NCBI GenBank assembly: GCA_964510575.1
Contig: CAZECN010000018.1
Location: 1-61,290 of the forward strand
Origin: CALKYB01 sp964510575
GTDB taxonomy: Bacteria; Bdellovibrionota_C; UBA2361; SZUA-149; CALKYB01
Length of the DNA: 61,290 bases
Reading direction: 5' to 3'
Shown in pieces: positions 31,242 through 39,000 of the stretch. The number at the start of each line of letters is the position of its first letter. The first letter of the stretch is position 1. The notes beneath the pieces are model-generated. The model ran no database searches, was not told the DNA's origin, and was given only the letters and a program-made list of their open reading frames with translations. Position numbers and translations under genes: made by a program.

Positions 31242-32075
31242 ATGGCACCTAAAATAGTAATCTGTTTTTTGGCTTTTTTGCTAGCTTCGTGTTCTCAAGC
31301 AGGCTACCGCCTTCGAGGACACCAAACTATACTACCTGTTTACCACCAGGTTAAGGGAGGGGAGACCTTGGGTGTAATTGCCAATCGTTACGGTGTTAGA
31401 GCCGATAGTTTAGTTTGGTTGAATGGTTTTAATCCCCATACTCCCTTGGTTAAGGGAGAGAGAATACTTATTAGCTATGGTTCCAGTAAATCTGGCCATC
31501 ATAGCCATCAACATTCTAGTGGAGTTGATTTAGGTTCCAGTCAGCAGGCATTTGGGGCAAGGAACTCAGGTTCTACGCGGCAAACACTGAGCGATGGCAC
31601 ACCTGTTTATCTTAGCGATCGATTATTCTGGCCGGCGGCAAGTGGTAAACTTAGTTCTGGATTTGGAAAAAGGTGGGGTAAGTTCCACGATGGCATTGAT
31701 GTAGCTGCGCCTACTGGAACAAATGTTTACGCTGCCACTTCGGGGGAGGTGATCTATTCCGACAATGGACTCAGGGGTTATGGAAACTTGGTAATCATTC
31801 GTGCTCGAGACGGAATGTTGACCGTTTATGCTCATAACAATCGTTTGTTTACAAGGGTGGGGCAGCGGGTCGTTAGGGGTGAGAAAATTGCTGAGATTGG
31901 TTCAACCGGCAAGTCAACGGGTCCTCATCTTCATTTTGAAGTTAGGGTTAAACATGGTGAGAAGGGATATGTTGCCGTAGATCCGCTTCCTTTCTTTAAG
32001 GCAAAGGCTACTCCCGCGAGATTTCGCACCAATAATAGCCTCACTAATATAGTAAAAAATAGACATAATCACTGA
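31242..32075 (+). CDS. LysM/M23 peptidase lipoprotein (NlpD-like murein hydrolase or activator)
   Basis: The 277-aa protein has lipobox LLASC within its first 17 residues, a LysM domain (YHQVKGGETLGVIANRYGVRADSLVWLNGF, about 34-63), a His-rich linker, then an M23 domain. M23 metal ligands appear intact: His and Asp in HDGIDVAAP and the HLHFEVR pair near the end; GSTGKSTGPHLHFE is classic. Family knowledge: such lipoproteins either cleave peptidoglycan cross-links or, when degenerate as in NlpD, activate amidases at division. The intact ligands favour a real endopeptidase. Start ATG 31242. It follows the tRNA-Pro gene. Confidence 0.92.
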   Translation: MAPKIVICFLAFLLASCSQAGYRLRGHQTILPVYHQVKGGETLGVIANRYGVRADSLVWLNGFNPHTPLVKGERILISYGSSKSGHHSHQHSSGVDLGSSQQAFGARNSGSTRQTLSDGTPVYLSDRLFWPAASGKLSSGFGKRWGKFHDGIDVAAPTGTNVYAATSGEVIYSDNGLRGYGNLVIIRARDGMLTVYAHNNRLFTRVGQRVVRGEKIAEIGSTGKSTGPHLHFEVRVKHGEKGYVAVDPLPFFKAKATPARFRTNNSLTNIVKNRHNH

Positions 32076-32252
32076 ATACTATTCCTTAAGGCCCTAGTTT
32101 CCTTGAGTTAAAGTCCAAATTTTGATTGCTTTTCCTTTGGTCGGGAGTTAAAGTGTCGTAAATTCAGGGGATTTTTCCTGTTGAGCCGTTTTGTTGCTCT
32201 GTAGAGCTTTTCTAGGCTCTAGGGGCGTTTTCAGCTGGGGCCTAAGTTTTTT

Positions 32253-32352
32253 NNNNNNNNNNNNNNNNNNNNNNNNNNNNNNNNNNNNNNNNNNNNNNNN
32301 NNNNNNNNNNNNNNNNNNNNNNNNNNNNNNNNNNNNNNNNNNNNNNNNNNNN
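32253..32352. other. Assembly gap of 100 Ns
   Basis: Exactly 100 unknown bases, the conventional placeholder for a gap of unknown length. Flanks are T-rich (AAGTTTTTT on the left, TTTTTTAAGTTTTTTGC on the right). Open frames spanning it are meaningless. Confidence 0.99.
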
Positions 32353-32451
32353 TTTTTTAAGTTTTTTGCATACTTGCCGAACTTTGAGGAATCCTAAGTT
32401 CACAGATGGTAACGGCAGGTTGATGTTTGCCCTGAGTTTTTGGGAAGTTTT

Positions 32452-32528
32452 GCTCCCGTAGCTCAGGTGGATAGAGCACAGGTTTCCTAAACCTGGTGTC
32501 GCAGGTTCAAATCCTGCCGGGAGTACCA
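32452..32528 (+). tRNA. tRNA-Arg (CCT)
   Basis: A 77-nt cloverleaf: acceptor GCTCCCG / CGGGAGT with a G1-U72 wobble, D arm AGCTCAGGTGGATAGAGCA, anticodon stem CAGGT / ACCTG with loop TTCCTAA (anticodon CCT), T arm GCAGGTTCAAATCCTGC, encoded CCA. It decodes AGG arginine codons. Confidence 0.95.
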
Positions 32529-32622
32529 ATCTGGAGCTTAGTTTTCTAAGCGAAGGAAATTATTAGGGCAGTTTTTTGAGTGAATGTTGTAGTTATAATT
32601 TTGAACAGGGTTTTGTTTTATT

Positions 32623-32910
32623 ATGAACAAGTCAGAACTCATTGAAAGATTGGCGCAAAAGTGTGACCTCGGACAGTTACAGGCCGAGGAAATAGTGAAC
32701 TTGATTGTTGACCACATGAGAAAAAGCTTAACGACCGGAAACCGAATTGAAATTCGTGGGTTTGGAAGTTTTGTTGTTAAGGACTACGACAGTTATTGGG
32801 GACGAAACCCAAAAACTGGCGAGAAGATTTGGGTTGATGCCAAAAGGCTTCCTCAGTTTAAAGTCGGTAAAGAGTTGCGAGAGCGCCTAAACGAAGATCT
32901 TGGCGCTTAA
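32623..32910 (+). CDS. ihfB: Integration host factor beta-like / HU-family DNA-bending protein
   Basis: The 95-aa HU-fold protein is closer to IHF-beta than HU by eye: MNKSELIERLAQKC at the start, NRIEIRGFGSFVVKDYDSYWGRNPKTGE with the minor-groove-inserting Pro in GRNPKTG, and the ending FKVGKELRERLNEDL. Role: sequence-preferring DNA bending in replication, recombination and transcription. It acts with an alpha subunit that is not in the window; it could also act as a homodimer. It is encoded 94 nt after tRNA-Arg. Confidence 0.88.
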   Translation: MNKSELIERLAQKCDLGQLQAEEIVNLIVDHMRKSLTTGNRIEIRGFGSFVVKDYDSYWGRNPKTGEKIWVDAKRLPQFKVGKELRERLNEDLGA

Positions 32911-32979
32911 GCTGCTAGGTAGATTCCTCTAGAGCCCAAATTTTTGATTGGTGGGAGAAGCTTGAAAGCCTTTTCTTGC

Positions 32980-33558
32980 CTAAAAGGACACGTCCGGAGC
33001 TGATTTAACCTCAGCGCTTTCCCCTGCATCCAATTCGAAAAACTCTCTGGGCTCAAAGTTAAAGATCCCAGTTATAACGTTCGCTGGAAAAGTTTGGCGG
33101 GCAGTCATATAGGATCCCACTGAATCGTTGTAGTGTTGTCTAGCAAACCCGATTTTGTTTTCAGTGCTTGTTAACTCTTCCTGCAGATTTAAAAAATTTT
33201 CATTAGCCTTTAGGTCAGGGTAGGCCTCAGAAAGGGCAAAAATACTTTTAAGTGTTGAAGTCAGCATGTTTTCAGCAGTAGCTCTAGAGCCACTGCCTTC
33301 GCCCGAGGCACTCATTGCGCTATTTCGAGCTTGAATAACAGCTTCCAACGTTTCCTTTTCGTGGCTGGCGTAGCCTTTAACGGTCTCGACTAAGTTTGGA
33401 ACCAAATCATATCTACGTTTCAACTGAACATCTATCTGAGACCAAGCATTGTCAGTCTGAACTCTCATCCCTACAAGTTTGTTGTAGATTCCTATTCCAA
33501 GCATTGCTGCAAAAACTAAAATTAGAATTAGAACCAAGAAGAAGAGTCCGAAAGACAT
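32980..33558 (-). CDS. lemA: LemA family membrane protein
   Basis: The 192-aa protein has an N-terminal membrane helix (GLFFLVLILILVFAAMLGIGI) followed by the LemA signature YNKLVGMRVQTDNAWSQIDVQLKRRYDLVPNLVETVKGYASHEKETLEAVIQAR, then a helical bundle with a coiled coil (ANENFLNLQEELTSTENKIGFARQHYND). The exact cellular role of LemA is unclear even in well-studied bacteria. It is often next to TPM/HtpX-like membrane proteins, which are absent here. Confidence 0.93.
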   Translation of the reverse strand: MSFGLFFLVLILILVFAAMLGIGIYNKLVGMRVQTDNAWSQIDVQLKRRYDLVPNLVETVKGYASHEKETLEAVIQARNSAMSASGEGSGSRATAENMLTSTLKSIFALSEAYPDLKANENFLNLQEELTSTENKIGFARQHYNDSVGSYMTARQTFPANVITGIFNFEPREFFELDAGESAEVKSAPDVSF

Positions 33559-33721
33559 TTTATAAACTCCTATAAAAAGGCTGGAAGATGAATTATTAGT
33601 GAAATCAGGAACTATATTGCTTATTGGCGAATTCTGAAAACAAAAATATGCCTCAAAGAAGCGCTAGGGAGCTTAAAGGATAGTAAAAACAACTAATTAG
33701 CGGATCGACTTGCCTGTAAAT

Positions 33722-33751
33722 TTGTGTTTTTAGCTAGATCTATGCTATAAT
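33722..33751 (+). promoter_or_regulatory. Promoter-like sequence with consensus -10
   Basis: TATAAT at 33746-33751 matches the sigma-70 -10 consensus. TTGTGT at 33722-33727 stands 18 nt upstream (half of the -35 consensus). It would drive transcription across the long non-coding stretch 33758-34386. Confidence 0.5.
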
Positions 33752-33756
33752 ATGCA

Positions 33757-34160
33757 AAGAAGAGGGATTTTGGCATGAATGTGTCTTTAGGATGAAGTTT
33801 TTGGTTTCCCCCTGTTTTTTTGAAACTCATCTTTAAAAATTACATCAAAACCTCAAATACCTGAGAAGCAACCCGCTTTTTAAGGATCTGGAGTTATAAT
33901 TTTAACTGGCAGTCTTTAGATGGATGGTTGGCGTAGGTCAACAAAGGTTAATAAGGTTTATAGCAAAATAAAGTTTTTTAAAGGTTCTTGGTAGTTGATG
34001 TTTAGCTTTTGCTGAATTCCTACCTTGGCTCGGTAATCACTGAGTTTTACCCGAAAGGGTGAATTGAGTGATTACCGCAGCCTAAACTTCTTACGAGGTT
34101 TTTTACACATTTATTAAATGTGTTCTGCGGTTCTAATTATATTTTTTATAATTTAAGGTT
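33757..34160 (+). ncRNA. Candidate structured non-coding RNA or long leader
   Basis: Seen in this gene-free tract: a 15-bp stem GGCT+CGGTAATCACT (34027-34041) with AGTGATTACCG-c-AGCC (34067-34082), enclosing ACCC-GAAA-GGGT (34049-34060), i.e. a GNRA tetraloop; then ACACATTT-ATT-AAATGTGT (34105-34123); then CTGCGGT (34125-34131), which is complementary to ACCGCAG (34074-34080) inside the first stem. The two pairings exclude each other, and a U-rich tract follows (ATTTTTTATAATTT). This resembles an attenuator or riboswitch-type switch. It lacks motifs of RNase P RNA, tmRNA or SRP RNA. Boundaries are approximate and no expression is known. Confidence 0.4.
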
Positions 34161-34386
34161 TCTAGATCTCCCAATCCATCCTCTTCATAATTTCTTCTTT
34201 CCTTAGAAGATACTTCGTCTTTCCCAGACTTTAGTTACAAGAAAACCTAAAAAAAAGAATAATAAACAAGTGATTTCATTACATTAGTTCAGTGATTTTA
34301 CAGCCGTGCACTTGATCGGTATACTGCCTATGAATTTAGTGCGTTAATTTCAACTTGGCTTTGCTTAATATTTTCCGAGAATTGCT

Positions 34387-35007
34387 GTGAACACTTTTAA
34401 ACTATCTGCTTCTTTGATTACGACTTTAATAATTACTATGGCGATTGTGGGTCATTATGTGACCCTAAGTGATGACTCAGGGGATTCTAATAAGAAGATA
34501 GCTCTTCCTGCAATTCACCAGGCTGCTGTTGATAATAACATTGAGGGTCTAAAGGCTATAATTAAGTCTGGTGTCAGAATGGAAACTCGACTTTCTGATG
34601 ATGGTTCGACTCCCCTAGTTTTAGCGGCGAAAAATGGGGCCAGAGATTCTGTGCTCTACCTAGTTAAGGCAGGGGCCAATATTGGTTCCAGTAATCACAA
34701 GAAAAGAACAGCTCTTCACCTCGCTGCAAGCGGAGGGCATTATCAAATAGTCTCTGATCTACTTGTTTTTGGAGCTGACGCCATGGCCAAAGACAAGAAA
34801 GGAAAAGAGCCAATTGAACATGCGGTAGCTATCCAGTCGGTAGAACACTCTATTGCTTTCAGTTTGATTGAGAAATTCGCTGCTCAGCCTGCTTTTGACT
34901 ACGACAATGTGATTGTACATAACCAGCGTATAAAAGAGCTCAGACTTAAAGATCGAATCGACCAGGTGCTAGAGAACTCCTACAGCCGAATTAATGACGG
35001 TAGCTAG
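34387..35007 (+). CDS. Membrane-anchored or exported ankyrin-repeat protein
   Basis: The 206-aa protein starts at GTG 34387 and has an N-terminal hydrophobic helix (LSASLITTLIITMAIVGHYV), probably a signal anchor, so the rest is periplasmic. Three to four ankyrin repeats follow: LPAIHQAAVDNNIEGLKAIIKSGV, STPLVLAAKNGARDSVLYLVKAGANI, RTALHLAASGGHYQIVSDLLVFGAD and a degenerate fourth. Ankyrin repeats bind proteins; the partner is unknown. The long upstream tract with structured RNA features may regulate it. Confidence 0.85.
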   Translation: MNTFKLSASLITTLIITMAIVGHYVTLSDDSGDSNKKIALPAIHQAAVDNNIEGLKAIIKSGVRMETRLSDDGSTPLVLAAKNGARDSVLYLVKAGANIGSSNHKKRTALHLAASGGHYQIVSDLLVFGADAMAKDKKGKEPIEHAVAIQSVEHSIAFSLIEKFAAQPAFDYDNVIVHNQRIKELRLKDRIDQVLENSYSRINDGS

Positions 35008-35088
35008 AAAGTTTTTCTAACTCCATAACTCTCTTGCTATACTTGTAAATGCGCTGCTAACTTTTAGCGGAGGATCGCTTTAGCCCAT

Positions 35089-35454
35089 TATACCCCGTCT
35101 ACTTTAAATTCCGGCTTTTTCTAGGCCTATCGTGAAGGGGTATAAGCAGTGCGTAGCACTGCTAGAGAACAAATATACTGAAACTTGAAATATGACTCCA
35201 AGAGCGAAGCTCTTGGCAAGAAAAGTTAAAATTCTGGTATTTTATGATTTTCTTGCGAAGCTTCGCTTCGCAGCATATTTTTAGACGGAGTAATAAGGAG
35301 CAAATGCTGTAAGCATTTGTTTAGTTGTCCTACGTCAGGCTATTTTTTGCTTCGCAAGGGCCAGACGTAGTCTAATGGCTTTGCTATCGCAAAGCGTGTA
35401 CGGAAACCTCGTGTAAGCGCTTGCCAAACACGGAATTGATTCTGGTTTCAGTAT
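35089..35454. repeat. Dispersed hairpin repeat, copy C, expanded to many hairpins
   Basis: H1: TATACCCC (35089-35096) with GGGGTATA (35137-35144). H2: AGCAGTGC-GTA-GCACTGCT (35145-35163). H3 outer arms: ATACTGAAAC (35175-35184) and GTTTCAGTAT (35445-35454). Inside H3: CCAAGAGC-GAA-GCTCTTGG (35198-35216); TGCGAAG-n5-CTTCGCA (35254-35272); CAAATGCT-GTA-AGCATTTG (35301-35319); CTACGTC-A-GGC with GCC-A-GACGTAG (35330-35370); GCTTTGC-TATC-GCAAAGC (35378-35395). The order H1-H2-H3 equals copies A and B, with different stem sequences. Confidence 0.8.
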
Positions 35455-35480
35455 TTCTTCGTTAAGAGGGGGTAGATTAA

Positions 35481-35897
35481 ATGCCGACGCTAATACTTTC
35501 TAAAACTTCTTTTCTCCGGACATTGTGGACAATTTTTGCTGTCGTCTTGCTGGTTCTTAGTGGGGCCTGTTCAAAAAGCTTAGAGAAAAGTCTCTACACT
35601 CATGCCTCTTACAAAAGAGTATACTTTTCAGCTCTTGATTCTGTTTTAGAGGCAGGCTTTGGCGTGCTGGAGGCAGACATGGGTGAGGGGCTAATAAGGG
35701 CTGAGCAGAATGTGAAAGGGCAAGGGGAGGAAGCTAAATTTTTTATTAAGGTTCTTTTAGAGGATAATAGCACTCAGGTGGATATTGATTTTGAGGTTAC
35801 TGGCCCTTCTTTTTCAGCAACTGAGCGAGAGGAGGCCCTTGAAAAGTTTAAAAGCGGACTAAGAGAGCGCTTACATGGCTCAGGGGGGAATATTTAG
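35481..35897 (+). CDS. Small predicted lipoprotein
   Basis: The 138-aa protein has a signal peptide with lipobox VLSGAC (Cys about residue 30). The mature domain of ~108 aa reads SYKRVYFSALDSVLEAGFGVLEADMGEGLIRAEQN followed by beta strands (EAKFFIKVLLEDNSTQVDIDFEVTGP) and a C-terminal helix. The alternation helix-strand-strand-strand-helix suggests a small alpha/beta envelope domain resembling DUF3568-like lipoproteins; that match is from memory and weak. GAGGGGG lies upstream of the start region. It is 165 nt before the giant TraU-like gene, so it may be the first gene of that unit. Confidence 0.7.
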   Translation: MPTLILSKTSFLRTLWTIFAVVLLVLSGACSKSLEKSLYTHASYKRVYFSALDSVLEAGFGVLEADMGEGLIRAEQNVKGQGEEAKFFIKVLLEDNSTQVDIDFEVTGPSFSATEREEALEKFKSGLRERLHGSGGNI

Positions 35898-36062
35898 GTA
35901 CTCACATTATTTTAACGCTGGCAGCGTCCCAAATTGGTGTTAGTCTTTAGAATGTTAAACTAAATTGAATTTGGCCCTAGGTCGGCCTTGGAAATATTTT
36001 ATGCAATGTTTTGCGCCGTTTACATTATAATGATCAGTGAAGGAAAAATTTTCGGTTTATAG

Positions 36063-39000
36063 ATGCACAGGTTTAAGTCCCTTTTTATCAGAGTTCTTTT
36101 CTCGCTAGTTTTTAGCTTGGCGATATTCTCTGTCCCTGCCTTTGCTCAAGATGGGCCAGGAGTAACCGAACCTTGTAATCATTGTGCTTGCGATGATGAG
36201 ACCAATCCTTGTTTCTATGCTGATGACCCAACGGCTTGTTGTCGGGGATTGGAACGCCTAGAAGATCAGGGTATCGATATTAATGATATCTTAGGAAATT
36301 GTGCGCAGGGTGATTCTAGTCACCCCTGTAACGGGTCACCCAATGTTGCTGCATGTTGTGCCCAGTTTGAAAGCGAGCAACAAAATAGTACATCAGAGCC
36401 GATACCTCCTCCGCCTCCACCTTGCGCTGATGGGAATCCAGAGCATCCTTGTTGGGGAAATCCTTTTCCCTATTCCTGTTGTCGTGTTTACGAGAATGCA
36501 CAAACGCAAGTCGAGCGCGCTAAGAACAGAGATGCTTCAGGCACCGTTGGAGAAGTAATCGCTGAGGGCCCTGATTTTGGTGACCACCCTTGGATGAATA
36601 TCGGTGGTAATGAATTAGAATTTATCAAAGATGGCGTAACTCAACTGACTCAAATGGCCGAGTTTCCTCTAGGTCTGTTTCGAGTGGGAGGAGATACAGC
36701 AGAGAATATTTTTGAATGCGTGGAGCCTAGGATTATTTCTCATCTTTGCGAATATTGTCAGCCAAAGGTCATGCCTTTTTTTGTTGATGACAAATGTAAT
36801 GTTCCTTTTGTGAATATGGGCGCTATTATTGAATTCTGGTGGCCTGAGTTGATTATTGAAATTAACAATTTTGGAATTCAGGCAATCAATGTTGCAGTTC
36901 ATGATACTCCGAATAAGCTGCATCTCCATCAAAAAGCTTTGCTTGCTCAGTATCAAACCCTAGCCCGAGCAGAAATAACTGCTCATTTGCTACAAAGAGG
37001 TGCTCAATTTAAAGCTCAAGGTTTGTCTAACGCTGTGGACCAGATTGAAGATGCTGATGAGCGTCTTGAGGGTGTAGTTGATACCTTTGTTGCAGAAGTC
37101 AACTTGGTACTGGCTAATATAGAAGGGCAGTTGGAGGGAATTGCAGGTCAAATTCTCGAAGTTACTGAGCTTCTAGATGTAAGCACGTTAGGTGATGATG
37201 ATTCCTCAGATAACCAAGCGGCTGATTCTGGAGCTGAAGAGGATGCACCAGTTGATATAGCCAGTGGGGGAGTTGACTCTTCAACTCAGTCTGCAGCAGC
37301 GGAGATTCCAGATGATGCTGGGGATATTGATCCCGAGAATTTGCTTCAAGAACTTGGGAATTTGGATAACAGTCCAGAGTTTCAAAACCTAGTATCAAAC
37401 CTTCAAAATGTTCAGGACACCTTTGCTAATATTGAAAACGAAGAACAGTTTCAGAATGCCCAAGGAGCGGTTGATGATTTACAATCTGCTGTTGATACTC
37501 TTGAACAGGCCGATAGTGCCGTTCAGTCGATTGAGGACTTCGCTAACGGCGATCTTTTTGAAGTCACTGAGATCTTAGGAAATGTTAGTGGTGACTTGAG
37601 TGCTTTTAGTGAGGATCTGCAGAACTTAGAAGGAATTTTGGATAACCTCGACACTGGTGCTATCGGACAAATTGCAGACCAAATCAGTACAATTGGAAAC
37701 GTGATCCCACCGGTTATTCAAGATTTCGTACCAGTTTTTGGTGATATCACTGAGATAGCAGGGCAAATTGGTGCAATTGATGGCTATGTTGATCAAGTTT
37801 CAACGTTAGTTGATCGTTTCAGTTCCGCAGCGCAAAGCTTTGCTAATCCTATAGAACAGCTGGCCGAAATTCAACAGATAGCTGGAAACTTTTCAGATTT
37901 TTATAACCAATATCTTGCAGGTGCTTCTGGTTTTGCCCAAAGTTTTGGTGGAACAGCAGTTGCTGAAGTGAGCGGAGCTTTAGATTTTCTAGAAAATTTC
38001 GGTGAAAACTTAAGCTTGGATGGTCTTGAAGTTCTTGAGAATTTGGAGATTCCTGGAGTTACCTCAGTGATCTCCGACCTTGGACAGTTTCAAACTCAGG
38101 TGAATGGCTTTCGAGAGCGGATAGAATCCTTTGATAATGTGGATCAAGTTTTTGCCGAGCTTGGATTCGATACTAACTTGGACATAGATTTTGAACAGAT
38201 TCTAGATGTCTCTGACCGACTCCAGGGACTAAGAGAAGGAATTTCTGATTTAAGTCTTGGTGATCTAAGAGGCGGAGAAGAATTAGACGCAGTGCGAGCT
38301 GAAATTTCACAACTAGATGCTCAACTGGAGTCGATGGGAATAAATCTGGATGGGGACGATGAACTCTCGGAGCTAAGACGAGAGATTCAAGAAGCTCAGC
38401 AAACAGCGGATCAGCTAGCTAACCAACAGGAAACTTTTCTGAGATCCGCGGAGCCTAGGATTGTGACAGTTTCTTTTCGTGAGACGAATCAAGCTGAATT
38501 TGGTTCTAGTTCGGATTTGAGAAACGAAAACTCTCTCTATGCCCAAGAGAATGGCGAAGAAGTAACGGAAGAAGATTTAAGAGATCAACTCAGTGATGTT
38601 AGGGACCGAGCTACTGCTGCTTCTGCTTCGATTAGAGATAGAGCTGATACATTTTTAGAAAACTTGGGAGAGACTGTTCGTTTTGACGAGCTTAGAGAAG
38701 CTTTTCAAAGAGCGGAGCGGATTCAACAAGAAATTGATCAGATCTTTGCTCAAGTTGAAGCCTTGGGTGGAGTGGATTCAGTTTTAGCGCAGCTTGAAAG
38801 AGCTGTAGAGAATGTTCCGATACATATTCAACAAGAGCTTGAAACTATTCAAGCTCAGATTGAAAATTTAGTTGATCGTGTTGCTAACACCTTGTCTTTC
38901 TTTTCCATTATAGAGAAAAGTTTAATTTCACTTCCTTTTTATGGAAGTACCCATAGCAGTGGTTTCACTGTTCCTGATCTTACTCAACGGCAAGAGGCTC

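Noticed and set aside
32191..32529. Open frames running through the N tract and into tRNA-Arg
   Set aside because: They consist largely of unknown residues, and one is antisense to the tRNA.
33757..34160. RNase P RNA, tmRNA or SRP RNA
   Set aside because: The size would fit, but the invariant motifs of these RNAs (for example GAGGAAAGTCC of RNase P RNA or a tRNA-like end with CCA for tmRNA) are not found on either strand.
35008..35480. CRISPR array
   Set aside because: There are many hairpins, but no direct repeat of constant sequence with regular spacers; the stems all differ in sequence.
36301..37398. Short frames on both strands inside the TraU-like gene
   Set aside because: They are shadows of a 1501-codon frame with signal peptide and regular Cys repeats.
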